A stretch of DNA of 48,003 nt, taken from the NCBI GenBank assembly GCA_011523425.1, contig WTGU01000053.1, positions 1 to 48,003 on the forward strand, read 5' to 3'. The position numbers and the translations under genes are program-made. Under the pieces are notes generated by a model that saw nothing but the letters and a program-made list of their open reading frames with translations, ran no database searches and was not told the DNA's origin. This document shows, piece after piece, positions 16,900-27,920 of the stretch (positions within the stretch are counted from its first letter, which is position 1; every line of letters begins with the position of its first letter). The stretch comes from Alphaproteobacteria bacterium. GTDB lineage: Bacteria; Pseudomonadota; Alphaproteobacteria; UBA828.

Positions 16900-17937
16900 G
16901 TGCTGCGCGAACTGACCGACCGCTCGCGGGAGGTGCTCCGCCGGCTGGTGGAGGAATTCATGGAGACCGGCCAGCCGGTCGGCTCGCGCACGCTGTCGCG
17001 CCGCCTGTCCACGCCCGTGTCGCCGGCCACGGTGCGCAACGTCATGGCGGACCTGGAGGATGCGGGCCTGCTCTATGCGCCCCACGTCTCGGCGGGGAGG
17101 CTACCGACCCAGCTCGGCCTCAGGATCTACGTCGACGGGCTGCTCGAGCTCGGCCACCTCACCGAGGAGGAGCGCGCCAGCATCGAGGGCAGGTGCCACG
17201 CCGCCGGGCGCACCGTCGAGGAGATGCTGACCGAGACCACCGAGGCGCTGTCGGGCCTTTCCGGCTGCGCCGGACTGGTGCTGGCGCCCAAGGCCGACGT
17301 GCCCTGCCGCCAGGTGGAGTTCGTGAGCCTCAGCCAGGGCCGCGCCCTCGCGGTCATGGTGACGGAGAGCGGGCTGGTCGAGAACCGCGTCATCGACCTG
17401 CCCCAGGGCATGACCCAGTCACATCTGAGCCGCGCCACCAACTACCTGAACGCCAGGCTCGCCGGCCGCACCCTCGTCGAGCTCAGGGACGAGATTCTCG
17501 GCGAGATCGAGGAGCACCGGGCCCAGCTCGACGATCTCACGGCGCGCGTGGTCGAGGCCGGCATCGCCGAGTGGGCGAACGGCGCGCGGGACCACGGCAG
17601 CCTCATCGTGCGCGGCCGGGCCAATCTGATCGACGACGTGACCGCGCTGGCCGACCTCGAACGGATCCGGCACCTCTTCGATGCCCTCGACGAGCGCAAC
17701 GACTTCATAAAGCTGCTGGAGAGCACCGAAGGGGCGGAGGGGGTCCAGATCTTCATCGGGGCGGAGAGCACGCTCTTCGCCTCGACCGGATGCTCGATGA
17801 TCGTCGCCCCCTATCGCGATTCGGACGCGCGCTTCATCGGGGCCATCGGCGTGATCGGCCCGACCCGGATCAACTACGGCCGCATCATCCCGATGGTCGA
17901 TCACACCGCCGCGGTCATCGGCCGCGTGCTCGGCTGA
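16900..17937 (+). CDS. hrcA: Heat-inducible transcription repressor HrcA
   Basis: Represses chaperone operons by binding CIRCE operators. The 345-residue length is normal. It has an N-terminal winged helix (LTDRSREVLRRLVEEFMETG, SRTLSRRL, SPATVRNVMADLEDAGLL, SAGRLPTQLGLR) followed by the GAF-like dimerisation and inserted domains. The C-terminal signature is FIGAIGVIGPTRINYGRIIPMVD. GTG 16900 (VLRELTDRS) is chosen because no in-frame ATG lies nearby and AAAAGGACGG precedes it. It is followed after 62 bases by grpE. No CIRCE target was found anywhere I looked in this cluster; targets are presumably groESL elsewhere. Confidence 0.96.
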   Translation: MLRELTDRSREVLRRLVEEFMETGQPVGSRTLSRRLSTPVSPATVRNVMADLEDAGLLYAPHVSAGRLPTQLGLRIYVDGLLELGHLTEEERASIEGRCHAAGRTVEEMLTETTEALSGLSGCAGLVLAPKADVPCRQVEFVSLSQGRALAVMVTESGLVENRVIDLPQGMTQSHLSRATNYLNARLAGRTLVELRDEILGEIEEHRAQLDDLTARVVEAGIAEWANGARDHGSLIVRGRANLIDDVTALADLERIRHLFDALDERNDFIKLLESTEGAEGVQIFIGAESTLFASTGCSMIVAPYRDSDARFIGAIGVIGPTRINYGRIIPMVDHTAAVIGRVLG

Positions 17938-17999
17938 GCGGGCAGGATCCGGCGCCGCGGCGCAATCCCTGGCGGGCGCCAGGAGGGACGAAGGGAACC

Positions 18000-18719
18000 A
18001 TGCACGACGAGACGGAACGGGCCGGGCCGGAGAGCGAAGCCGCCGCGCCCGCGGCCGAGGCGGACGGTCCGGGCGATGCCGGCATGCAGGAGGCCGACGG
18101 CGGCGGCGAGGGGGAGGCCGCGGCCGCTGAGGATGAGCCGTGCGGGCCCGAGGCCGGCGAAGAGGACGCCGACGAAGGCGGGGACGACGCCCCGGGCGGC
18201 GAGGCGGCGCTCAAGGATCAGCTCCTGCGTGCCCTTGCCGATGCCGAGAACGCGCGGCGCCGGGCCAGGAAGGATGTCGAGGACGCGCGGACCTACGCCA
18301 TCTCGCGGTTCGCCCAGGACCTGCTCGGCGTCGCCGACAATCTCGCCCGCGCGCTGGACAGCATCCCCGCCGAGCGGCGCGACGGCGACGACGCGGTGAA
18401 GGCGATCGCCGACGGCGTCGAGATGACGGCGCGGGAGTTCGAGGCGGCCCTGGCCCGCCACGGCATCACCAGGATCGACCCGCTGGGCGAGAAGTTCGAC
18501 TACAACTTCCATCAGGCGCTGTTCGAGACCGCGGACACCGACCAGCCGGACGGCACCGTCGTCCAGGTGCTGCAGACCGGCTACAGGATCGGCGACCGGC
18601 TGCTGCGCGAGGCGATGGTGGGCGTGGCCAAGGGCGGCACCGCGCCGGCAGACGAGGGCGACGACGCGGATGCGGAGGACGCACCCGCAGCGGACGCGCC
18701 CGCCGATGAGCCCTCATGA
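18000..18719 (+). CDS. grpE: Nucleotide exchange factor GrpE
   Basis: Releases ADP from DnaK. Of 239 residues, the first 75 or so are very acidic and low-complexity (Glu/Ala/Gly-rich), longer than in most GrpE proteins. The core then shows the coiled-coil stalk (LKDQLLRALADAENARRRAR) and the head with LGEKFDYNFHQALFE and GYRIGDRLLREAMVGVAKG. The ATG at 18000 is preceded by GAGGGACGAAGGG. It is co-transcribed with hrcA, while dnaK downstream has its own promoter in the 217-base gap. Confidence 0.95.
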   Translation: MHDETERAGPESEAAAPAAEADGPGDAGMQEADGGGEGEAAAAEDEPCGPEAGEEDADEGGDDAPGGEAALKDQLLRALADAENARRRARKDVEDARTYAISRFAQDLLGVADNLARALDSIPAERRDGDDAVKAIADGVEMTAREFEAALARHGITRIDPLGEKFDYNFHQALFETADTDQPDGTVVQVLQTGYRIGDRLLREAMVGVAKGGTAPADEGDDADAEDAPAADAPADEPS

Positions 18720-18753
18720 GCCGCCAAGAGCGTCGTCTGCGCCGCCCTCGCGG

Positions 18754-18782
18754 CTTGCAGCACGCGATTCCGCACCCATATT
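18754..18782 (+). promoter_or_regulatory. RpoH (sigma-32)-type heat-shock promoter of dnaK
   Basis: CTTGCAG (18754-18760), a 14-bp spacer, and CCCATATT (18775-18782) match the sigma-32 pattern CTTGAAA-N11-16-CCCCATNT closely. Transcription would begin near 18789, leaving a leader of about 150 nt before the dnaK ATG. This separates dnaKJ heat induction from the hrcA-grpE promoter. Confidence 0.75.
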
Positions 18783-18840
18783 GAACGCTGGACCCGGCTG
18801 CCGCCCGTTGCGGCGAGCCCGACGGAACTCGGGCATGGGA

Positions 18841-18858
18841 CATGCGGCGCGCCGCATG
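18841..18858 (+). promoter_or_regulatory. Perfect 18-bp palindrome in the dnaK leader
   Basis: CATGCGGCG followed directly by its reverse complement CGCCGCATG lies about 50 nt into the predicted dnaK mRNA leader. It is followed by degenerate 7-base repeats (ACACGAA, ACACGAG, ACACGGG) at 18861-18883. It could be an RNA hairpin affecting dnaK translation or a protein-binding dyad; neither is shown. Confidence 0.4.
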
Positions 18859-18936
18859 CAACACGAAACACGAGACACGGGGCACGAGGCGATGCATGAC
18901 GTGGTCGCTCGGGCCTGCTGAAAATAGGGACGAGAC

Positions 18937-20892
<1,956 letters not shown>

Positions 20893-20975
20893 GCCGGAAG
20901 CGGGCGGCCTGCGCGGGTTTGGAGGCAGCGGGCGGGGGGCCGGCCATGCGCGACCTCCCAGCGGGCCGCTGAGCC

Positions 20976-22115
20976 ATGGCCAAGGCCGACTATTACGACC
21001 TGCTCGGCGCGGCGCGCGACGCCAGCGAGGACGACCTCAAGAAGGCCTACCGCAAGCTCGCCATGCAGTACCATCCGGACCGCAATCCGGACGACAAGCA
21101 GGCCGAGCAGAAGTTCAAGGAGATATCCGAGGCCTACCACGTGCTCTCCGACAAGGAGAAGCGCGCCGCCTACGACCGCTTCGGCCACGCTGCGTTCGAT
21201 GGCCCCGGCTCCGGCCCCGGTGCCGGCGGCTTCGACTTCGGCACCAGCTTCGCCGATGTGTTCGACGATCTCTTCGGCGAGTTCATGGGCGGCGGCGCCA
21301 GGCGCGGCGGCCGGCGCCAGCCGGCGCGGGGCGCGGATCTCCGCTACAACATGGAGATCACGCTGGAGGATGCCTTCGGCGGCAAGCAGGCGACGATCCG
21401 CGTTCCCGGCACCGTGGCCTGCGAGCCCTGCGACGGCTCGGGCGCCCGCGCCGGTACCCGGCCTTCCGCGTGCGGCACCTGCGGCGGCGCGGGCAAGGTG
21501 CGGGCCCAGCAGGGTTTCTTCACCATCGAGCGGACCTGCCCCACCTGCCAGGGCGCGGGCCAGGTCATCGCCGACCCCTGCCCGGAGTGCCGCGGCGCGG
21601 GCCGGGTGCAGAAGGAGAAGTCGCTCGCCGTCAACATCCCGCCCGGCGTCGAGGACGGCACCCGCATCAGGCTAGCCGGCGAGGGCGAGGCCGGCGCCCG
21701 CGGCGCACCGCCCGGCGATCTCTACATCTTCCTCTCGGTCGCGCCGCACCGCATCTTCCAGCGCGACGCCATGCACGTCCACTGCCGGGTGCCCATCCCG
21801 ATGACCACGGCGGCACTCGGCGGCGCGGTCGAGGTGCCCACCGTCAGCGGCAGCCGGGCGCGGGTCACGGTGCCGGCAGGTACCCAGTCGGGGCACCAGT
21901 TCCGCCTGCGCGGCAAGGGCATGCCGGCGCTGCGCGGCGCCGGCCACGGCGACATGTACATCGAGGTCGCGGTCGAGACGCCGGTCAACCTGAACAAGCG
22001 CCAGAAGGAGCTGCTCGCGCAGTTCGACGAGCAGGCGGGCTCGCGCTCGACCAGCCCCGAATCCGAGGGTTTTTTCGCCAAGGTGAAGGAGCTCTGGGAA
22101 GACCTGAAGGACTGA
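20976..22115 (+). CDS. dnaJ: Co-chaperone DnaJ (Hsp40)
   Basis: Stimulates DnaK ATPase and delivers substrates. The 379-residue type I DnaJ has the J domain (1-70, with the HPD motif in [10 protein letters not shown]) and a Gly/Phe-rich linker. Four zinc-binding CxxCxGxG-type repeats follow ([32 protein letters not shown], about 147-210), then the C-terminal substrate domains. It is part of the dnaK-dnaJ unit. Confidence 0.97.
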   Translation: MAKADYYDLLGAARDASEDDLKKAYRKLAMQYHPDRNPDDKQAEQKFKEISEAYHVLSDKEKRAAYDRFGHAAFDGPGSGPGAGGFDFGTSFADVFDDLFGEFMGGGARRGGRRQPARGADLRYNMEITLEDAFGGKQATIRVPGTVACEPCDGSGARAGTRPSACGTCGGAGKVRAQQGFFTIERTCPTCQGAGQVIADPCPECRGAGRVQKEKSLAVNIPPGVEDGTRIRLAGEGEAGARGAPPGDLYIFLSVAPHRIFQRDAMHVHCRVPIPMTTAALGGAVEVPTVSGSRARVTVPAGTQSGHQFRLRGKGMPALRGAGHGDMYIEVAVETPVNLNKRQKELLAQFDEQAGSRSTSPESEGFFAKVKELWEDLKD

Positions 22116-22160
22116 GCGGGGCCGCTTGCGCGGGCCGGGGTGCATCGCCACTATAATCCG

Positions 22161-22961
22161 ATGAAGATCGGCATCCCGGGCGGCGCCGGGCGCATGGGCC
22201 AGGCGCTGACCCGCCAGGTCGCGGGCACCGAGGGTTGTGCGCTGGTCGCCGCGACCGAAGTGCCGGATCACCCCGCCCTCGGGCGGGACTGCGGCGCGCT
22301 CGCCGGCATCGAGCCGCTCGGTGTCGCGCTCGGCGACGACGCGCAGGCGATGTTCCGTGCGGCCGATGCGGTGCTCGACTTCACCCTGCCGGGCGCCGCC
22401 GCCCGCCACGCCGAACTGGCGGCGGCCGAAGGCGCGATCCTGGTCGTCGGCACCACCGGCCTCGGCGACGCCGAGCAGGCGGCGCTGGAAGCGGCGGCGG
22501 CGCGGGTCGCCGTGGTGCAGGCGCCCAACATGAGCCTCGCGGTCAACCTTCTGCTCAGGCTCACCGAGCAGGTCGCCGGCCTGCTCGACGACGACTACGA
22601 CATCGAGATCGTCGAGATGCACCACCGGCACAAGATCGATGCGCCGTCCGGCACCGCGCTCGGCCTCGGCCGGGCGGCCGCGAGGGCGCGTGGCGTCTCG
22701 CTCGACGAGGTGGCCGCGCGGGGCCGCGACGGGGTCACCGGCGAGAGGCCGCGCGGCGCGATCGGCTTCGCCGCGCTCAGGGGCGGTGACGTCGTCGGCG
22801 AGCACAGCGTGATCTTCGCGGCGGACGGCGAGAGGCTGGAGCTGGCCTGCCGCTCGTCGAACCGCCAGACCTACGCGCGCGGTGCCCTCCAGGCGGCGCG
22901 CTGGGCGCGGGGGAAGCCGCCCGGCCTCTACACCATGGCGGACGTTCTCGGCCTCGGCTGA
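22161..22961 (+). CDS. dapB: 4-hydroxy-tetrahydrodipicolinate reductase
   Basis: Reduces hydroxytetrahydrodipicolinate in the lysine/diaminopimelate pathway. The 266-residue protein has MKIGIPGGAGRMGQAL (nucleotide-binding), VVGTTGL, APNMSLAVNLL, the catalytic/substrate motif EMHHRHKIDAPSGTAL and GEHSVIFA. ATG 22161 gives the canonical N-terminus; a longer frame from 22140 adds seven residues without support. It lies 45 bases after dnaJ, as in several alphaproteobacteria, and may be read through from the heat-shock genes. Confidence 0.96.
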   Translation: MKIGIPGGAGRMGQALTRQVAGTEGCALVAATEVPDHPALGRDCGALAGIEPLGVALGDDAQAMFRAADAVLDFTLPGAAARHAELAAAEGAILVVGTTGLGDAEQAALEAAAARVAVVQAPNMSLAVNLLLRLTEQVAGLLDDDYDIEIVEMHHRHKIDAPSGTALGLGRAAARARGVSLDEVAARGRDGVTGERPRGAIGFAALRGGDVVGEHSVIFAADGERLELACRSSNRQTYARGALQAARWARGKPPGLYTMADVLGLG

Positions 22962-22983
22962 GCCGCTGCCTGCAGCCGCCCGG

Positions 22984-23871
22984 TCAGACCTGCTTGGCCT
23001 CGATCACGCCGCGCCGGATGGCACGGGTGCGGGTGAAGAGCGATTCCAGATGGGCGCCGTCGCCGCGCCGGATGGCGCGCTGAAGCGCGCTGAGGTCCTC
23101 GCTGAAGCGGCCCAGCATCTCCAGCACCGCCCCCTGGTTGTTGAGGAAGATGTCGCGCCACATGATCGGGTCGGAGGCGGCGATGCGCGTGAAGTCGCGG
23201 AAGCCGGCGGCTGCGTACTTGAAGACCTCCTGCTTGGTCTCCTCCTCGAGGTCGGTGACCGTGCCGACGATGTTGTAGGCGATCAGGTGCGGCAGGTGGG
23301 AGGTGATGGCGAGCACCGCGTCGTGATGCTCGGCGCTCATCAACTCCACCGTCATGCCGGCCATGCGCCAGAGCGCGGCGACCCGCTCCACCGCCGCAGG
23401 GTCGGCCTCCTCCGGCGGGGTGAGGATGCACCAGCGGCCCTCGAACAGCTCGGCGAAGCCGGCCTCCGGCCCGGAGAACTCGGTGCCCGCCACCGGGTGG
23501 CCGGGGATCAGGTGAACCCCCGCCGGCACGTGCGGCGCGAGCGCGCCGATCACGGCGCTCTTGACCGAGCCCACGTCGGTCACGGTCGCGCCGGGGGCGA
23601 GGTGCGGCCCGATCTTCGCCGCGAGCGTCTCGAACGTGCCCACAGGCGTTCCCAGCACCACGAGGTCGCAGCCTGCGACAGCCTCGGCGGGGTCGAGCGT
23701 CACCCGGTCGACGAAGCCGAGCGCCACGGACGTGTCGAGCGTCGCCTGGCTGCGGGCGCAGCCCACGATCTCGGTCGCGGGCGCCTTCTGCCGCAGCACG
23801 CGCGCGAGCGAGGAGTTGATCAGCCCGAGCCCGATCAGCGCGGTGCGGGAGAAGGGTGCAGGCTCGCTCAT
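22984..23871 (-). CDS. tyrC: Prephenate/arogenate dehydrogenase
   Basis: Oxidative decarboxylation of prephenate or arogenate on the route to tyrosine. The 295-residue TyrA-type protein has LIGLGLINSSLARVLR, VVLGTPVGTFE, VTDVGSVKSAV and the substrate loop GHPVAGTEFSGPEAG (with the catalytic His). The helical dimerisation domain includes HHDAVLAITSHLPHLIAY. The Rossmann glycine motif normally reads GLGLIGSS; here the third glycine is Asn. It is the last gene of the operon and overlaps hisC by 4 bases (ATGA). Symbol follows usual alphaproteobacterial naming; cyclohexadienyl specificity is not settled. Confidence 0.92.
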   Translation of the reverse strand: MSEPAPFSRTALIGLGLINSSLARVLRQKAPATEIVGCARSQATLDTSVALGFVDRVTLDPAEAVAGCDLVVLGTPVGTFETLAAKIGPHLAPGATVTDVGSVKSAVIGALAPHVPAGVHLIPGHPVAGTEFSGPEAGFAELFEGRWCILTPPEEADPAAVERVAALWRMAGMTVELMSAEHHDAVLAITSHLPHLIAYNIVGTVTDLEEETKQEVFKYAAAGFRDFTRIAASDPIMWRDIFLNNQGAVLEMLGRFSEDLSALQRAIRRGDGAHLESLFTRTRAIRRGVIEAKQV

Positions 23872-24989
23872 GGCGCCGATCCCTCGTCCGCCGCAGGCGC
23901 CGCCATGAACGCCTCGAGCGCCCGGCCCACCTCGTCCGTCTCCGCCTCCAGGCCGATGGTGATCCTCAGGCAATCGCCCAGGTGGTAGGGCTCCATCCGC
24001 CGGGCGACGATCCCGCGCGCGCTGAGGAAGCGATCGGCCGCCGCCGCGTCGCGCCCCGCCTTTGCGGGGAAGCGCACCAGCAGGAAGTTGCAGACGCTGG
24101 GCACGACCGCGAGGCCGCACGCCGCGAGCCGGGCCGCGAGCGCGGCGCGGCAGGTCTCGTTGAGACTGCGGGCGCGGGCGACGTGCTCCTGGTCCTCGAG
24201 CGCGGCGTGTGCTGCGGCGAGCGCGGCGGCGTTGGCGTTGAAGGGGCCGCGAATGCGGTGCAGCACGTCGACGATGGCGGGCGCGGCGTAGGCCCAGCCG
24301 AGCCTGAGCGCGGCCAGCCCGTAGGCCTTCGAGAAGGTGCGGGTCATCACCACGTTGGGCGCCATGCCGGCGAGCTCCAGGCCCGGGTCGTAGTCGGTTT
24401 CGGTGACGAACTCGGCGTAGGCCGAATCGATCACCAGCACGACATGCTCCGGCAGCCCGCCCCACAGGCGGCGCAGCTCGCCCTGGGGGATGTACGTCCC
24501 GGTCGGGTTGTTGGGGTTGGCGAGGAAGACGATCCGGGTGCGCTCGGTGACCAGGCCCAGGATCGCGTCCACGTCGGCGGTGCAGTCGCGCTCGGGTGCC
24601 ACGACGGGGGTGGCGCCGGTGGCGAGCGTCGCCAGGGGATAGACCAGGAAGCCATGGCGGGTGTGGATGACCTCGTCGCCCGGCCCGGCATAGGCGTGGG
24701 CCAGGAGCTGGAGCAGCTCGTCCGAGCCGTTGCCGCAGACGATCCGCTCCGGCTCGATGTCGTGGAGCGTCCCCAGCGCCGTGCGCAGCGCCGTGGCGCC
24801 GCCGTCGGGATAGCGGTGCAGCTCGGCTGCGAGCGCGCGGTACGCGGCCTGCGCCTTCGGGCTCGGCCCCAGCGCCGATTCGTTGGAGGAGAGCTTGATG
24901 GTGTTGGCGTGGCCCTCCGCGGTCGAGCGGCCGCCGACATAGGGCGAGATCTCCATGATCCCGGGGCGGGGGGTGGGGTGGACCGGCAT
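23868..24989 (-). CDS. hisC: Histidinol-phosphate/aromatic aminotransferase HisC
   Basis: A 373-residue PLP aminotransferase with the HisC signatures KLSSNESALGPSP, GNGSDELLQLLAHAYAG, FLANPNNPTGTYIP and VLVIDSAYAEFV. The PLP lysine is in TRTFSKAYGLAALRLGW. It sits between a chorismate mutase gene and tyrC, so it likely transaminates prephenate or phenyl/hydroxyphenylpyruvate, as HisC2-type enzymes do, and may also serve histidine synthesis. ATG 24989 lies 18 bases after the chorismate mutase stop. Confidence 0.93.
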   Translation of the reverse strand: MPVHPTPRPGIMEISPYVGGRSTAEGHANTIKLSSNESALGPSPKAQAAYRALAAELHRYPDGGATALRTALGTLHDIEPERIVCGNGSDELLQLLAHAYAGPGDEVIHTRHGFLVYPLATLATGATPVVAPERDCTADVDAILGLVTERTRIVFLANPNNPTGTYIPQGELRRLWGGLPEHVVLVIDSAYAEFVTETDYDPGLELAGMAPNVVMTRTFSKAYGLAALRLGWAYAAPAIVDVLHRIRGPFNANAAALAAAHAALEDQEHVARARSLNETCRAALAARLAACGLAVVPSVCNFLLVRFPAKAGRDAAAADRFLSARGIVARRMEPYHLGDCLRITIGLEAETDEVGRALEAFMAAPAADEGSAP

Positions 24990-25007
24990 CGCAGGCTCCG
25001 CCGCGCG

Positions 25008-25922
25008 TCAGGGCTCGTCGTGGCGGGCGGGCGGTCTCGGGTAGCTGCCCAGCACCGCGATCCGCCCGATGTCGTCGCCCAGCTGCCTGGCGAAGCGCCC
25101 CAGCCGCGCGTCCTCCTCGTCCACGAAGCCGTCGGTCTCGATGAGCTGCCAGCGGCCCGGCGCGCCGTTCTCGTCGTGCCAGACCACCGAGCCGGTCATC
25201 TCGATGCCGGTGTTGGCGAGCGCCGTCCTGATGCGGTCGCGGCTGATGGTGTCCGAGGATTCGACCGCCACGTAGGAGACATCGTCGCCCGACGGCGCCG
25301 GCGGGGCCATGGTGACCACGAGAGCGCTGGTCGCGCCGGCCGGATGCCGCCCGCCCGCGAGCCAGGGCAGGCGCGAGACGATCATCGGCCGTCTCTCGTC
25401 GCTGGCGGCGAGCGTCAGCCACCAGGGCTCGGCGCTCACGCCCACGTCCCCGCTCATCGCATCCGCCGGCACCGGCAGCACGCCGACCGATGCCCTGCCG
25501 TCGCGCACGGCACGCAGCACGCCGCTTTCCGTCTGGGCCTGGAGCAGCAGGGTTTCGGCGCCGAAATGGGCCCGCGCCAGATCGGTGAAGCGCATCTCGT
25601 CGCCGGGCGCCTCCACCGTGAACACCGAGACGGCGAAGTTGCCCTCCGCGAAGAGCGTCGCCGACATGATCTCCGACCAGATCCGCACGACCACGGGGAA
25701 GGGAAAGGGGCCGTCGTGGCGCGCCATCAGCCGTCGCAGGATCGCGGCCTCACGCGCCGGCCGCAGCAGCGCGCCGGCGACGCCCGCGTCGCGCTTCGCC
25801 TTGCTGATGCGGTTGGCGAGTGTCACCCGGCGCTTCAGCAGGTCGTGGATGGTATCGTCGATCTCGTCGATCTCTCCGCGCAGGGCGTCGAGCGGCGGAT
25901 CCTTCGGCGAAGGCCTGTTCAT
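25008..25922 (-). CDS. Chorismate mutase with C-terminal extension
   Basis: Converts chorismate to prephenate. Residues 8-95 are an AroQ-class all-helical mutase (LRGEIDEIDDTIHDLLKRR, then LANRISKAKRD and REAAILRRL). The remaining 200 residues resemble the prephenate dehydratase/ACT layout of P-proteins only loosely, and I do not see a clear dehydratase TRF motif or ACT signature, so the C-terminal function is open. ATG 25922 is chosen because it gives MNRPSPKDPPLDALRGEID. It is the first gene of the operon with hisC and tyrC, divergent from metX. Confidence 0.85.
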   Translation of the reverse strand: MNRPSPKDPPLDALRGEIDEIDDTIHDLLKRRVTLANRISKAKRDAGVAGALLRPAREAAILRRLMARHDGPFPFPVVVRIWSEIMSATLFAEGNFAVSVFTVEAPGDEMRFTDLARAHFGAETLLLQAQTESGVLRAVRDGRASVGVLPVPADAMSGDVGVSAEPWWLTLAASDERRPMIVSRLPWLAGGRHPAGATSALVVTMAPPAPSGDDVSYVAVESSDTISRDRIRTALANTGIEMTGSVVWHDENGAPGRWQLIETDGFVDEEDARLGRFARQLGDDIGRIAVLGSYPRPPARHDEP

Positions 25923-26091
25923 GGCGGGGCTGATGCGGCTGAGGCGGCGCTGAGTCCTAGTCCATGAGCGTGCCAAAAGCAAAGTAAACATTGACTTTCG
26001 GGTGCAATTCGCAACTGTCTGACGCCCTTTCGGCGATCCTGTCGGCGCGCGCTCCGGTGGCCGGACGCGGCCTTGCGGGACTCGGAGAGCG

Positions 26092-27261
26092 ATGATCGCG
26101 ATGCCCGAGAGCACAGCCGCTGCGGTACATGAAGGCGCGGGCCTCAGCGTAGAGCTCGGCGGGGAGGCGCCGCTCGAGCTCGACTGCGGCGTCTCGCTCG
26201 GACCGTTCACGCTTGCCTACCAGACATACGGCACGCTGAACCGGGACCGCTCCAACGCGGTGCTGCTCTGCCATGCGCTCACCGGCGACCAGTTCGTGCG
26301 CGGGCCCCATCCGCTCACCGGGCGGGCCGGCTGGTGGGAGCTGATGGTCGGCCCCGGCAAGCCCTTCGACACGGACCGCTACTTCGTGATCTGCAGCAAC
26401 GCGCTCGGCGGCTGCATGGGCACCACCGGGCCGAAGGAGATCAACCCCGCCACCGGGCGACCGTGGGGCCTCGACTTCCCGGTCATCACCATCCGCGACA
26501 TGGTCAAGGCCCAGGCGATGCTGCTCGACCATCTGGGGATCGAGCAGCTCTTCTGCGTCTCCGGCGGCTCGATGGGCGGCATGCAGGCGCTGCAGTGGGT
26601 GGCGAGCTTCCCCGAGCGCTGCTACACGGCGCTGCCGATCGCCTGCGCGGCCAAGCACTCGGCCCAGAACATCGCGCTCAACGAGGTCGGCCGCCAGGCG
26701 ATCATGGCCGATCCCGACTGGCGCGCAGGGCGCTATCAGGAGCACGGAGTCAATCCGGTCGGTGGCCTCGCGGTCGCGCGCATGGCCGCCCACATCACCT
26801 ACCTCTCGGAATCCGCGCTGCAGCGGAAGTTCGGCCGCGCCCTGCAGGACAGGAGCAACGTCACCTACGGCTTCGATGCGGACTTCCAGGTGGAGAGCTA
26901 CCTGCGCCACCAGGGGCAGAGCTTCGTCGAGCGCTTCGACGCGAACTCCTACCTCTACATCACCCGGGCGATCGACTATTTCGACCTCGCGGCCGAGTAT
27001 GACGGCGTTCTGGCGAATGCGTTCCGCGGGGTGGACACCCGCTTCTGCGTCATCTCGTTCACCAGCGACTGGCTCTATCCCACGGCGGAGAACCGCGCCA
27101 TCGTGCGCGCGCTCGCCGCGGTCGCCGCCAATGTGAGCTTCGTCGAGGTGGTGAGCGACAAGGGACACGACGCCTTCCTCCTCGACGAGCCGGACATGTT
27201 CGAGACCCTGCGCGGCTTCCTGAGCGGCGCCGCCGCCCGCCGCGGGTTCGGCGGCCCGTGA
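26092..27261 (+). CDS. metX: Homoserine O-acyltransferase MetX
   Basis: Acylates homoserine in the first dedicated step of methionine synthesis. The 389-residue alpha/beta hydrolase has [20 protein letters not shown], the [13 protein letters not shown] loop, the nucleophile serine in [12 protein letters not shown], and the late Asp/His in FTSDWLYP and [19 protein letters not shown] lies just before ATG 26092; ATG 26101 is the alternative start. No SAM-II riboswitch could be recognised in the 169 bases upstream. The gene overlaps metW by 4 bases. Confidence 0.95.
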   Translation: MIAMPESTAAAVHEGAGLSVELGGEAPLELDCGVSLGPFTLAYQTYGTLNRDRSNAVLLCHALTGDQFVRGPHPLTGRAGWWELMVGPGKPFDTDRYFVICSNALGGCMGTTGPKEINPATGRPWGLDFPVITIRDMVKAQAMLLDHLGIEQLFCVSGGSMGGMQALQWVASFPERCYTALPIACAAKHSAQNIALNEVGRQAIMADPDWRAGRYQEHGVNPVGGLAVARMAAHITYLSESALQRKFGRALQDRSNVTYGFDADFQVESYLRHQGQSFVERFDANSYLYITRAIDYFDLAAEYDGVLANAFRGVDTRFCVISFTSDWLYPTAENRAIVRALAAVAANVSFVEVVSDKGHDAFLLDEPDMFETLRGFLSGAAARRGFGGP

Positions 27262-27920
27262 GCGAGCGCCAGCGGCAGGCCGGCGCCCGCCCCGATCACC
27301 GCCTGATCGCCGAGATGGTGGCGCCCGGCTCCCGGCTCCTCGATATCGGCTGCGGCGACGGCGCCCTGCTGGAGCTGCTGGCGCGCGAGAAGGAGGTCGA
27401 CGGCCGCGGCATCGAGATCAGCCAGGAGGGGGTGAACGCGTCGGTCAGGCGCGGGCTCTCGGTCATCCAGGGGGATGCGGAGACCGATCTCGCCCATTAC
27501 CCCGATGCCGCCTTCGACTACGTGGTGCTGAGTCAGACCCTGCCGGCGATCCGCGATCCCAGGGGCGTGCTGCTGGAGCTGCTCAGGATCGGCCGCAGCG
27601 CCATCGTCTCGATCCCCAACTTCGGGCACTGGCGCAACCGGCTGCATCTTCTCACGCGGGGCCGGATGCCGGCACCGCTCGGCTCCAGCGAGCTCTGGTA
27701 CGAGACGCCGCAGATCAGGCCCTGCACCATCAAGGACTTCGTCATGCTCTGCCGCGAGCTCGGGATCGCGATCGAGCGCCGCACCCAGCTCGATTCGCGC
27801 GGCCGCGTGCGCCGCTTCACCGGCACCGGCCGCTTCGCCAACCTCTTCGGCGAGCAGGCGGTGTTCCTGCTCTCCGCCAGCCGGGCCGGGCCGGGCGCCT
27901 CACGGCCCGATCGCCGCTGA
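27258..27920 (+). CDS. metW: Methionine biosynthesis protein MetW
   Basis: A 220-residue SAM-dependent methyltransferase-fold protein, known to work with MetX for full acyltransferase function. The motif I glycine loop is [15 protein letters not shown], with the acidic residue in GRGIEIS. GDAETDL and [16 protein letters not shown] follow, with [11 protein letters not shown] and [18 protein letters not shown] as family marks. Start GTG 27258 overlaps the metX stop (GTGA). Its last 21 bases overlap the convergent methyltransferase gene. Confidence 0.95.
   Translation: MSERQRQAGARPDHRLIAEMVAPGSRLLDIGCGDGALLELLAREKEVDGRGIEISQEGVNASVRRGLSVIQGDAETDLAHYPDAAFDYVVLSQTLPAIRDPRGVLLELLRIGRSAIVSIPNFGHWRNRLHLLTRGRMPAPLGSSELWYETPQIRPCTIKDFVMLCRELGIAIERRTQLDSRGRVRRFTGTGRFANLFGEQAVFLLSASRAGPGASRPDRR

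Noticed and set aside
16867-18936. CIRCE operator near hrcA, grpE or dnaK
   Set aside because: No TTAGCACTC-N9-GAGTGCTAA or close variant was seen.
22152-22157. TATAAT as a promoter -10 for dapB
   Set aside because: It ends 3 bases before ATG 22161, so transcription would begin inside the gene and lose the nucleotide-binding motif; no -35 at proper spacing.
25923-26091. SAM-II riboswitch before metX
   Set aside because: SAM-II elements often precede metX in this class, but I could not find the conserved pseudoknot core here.
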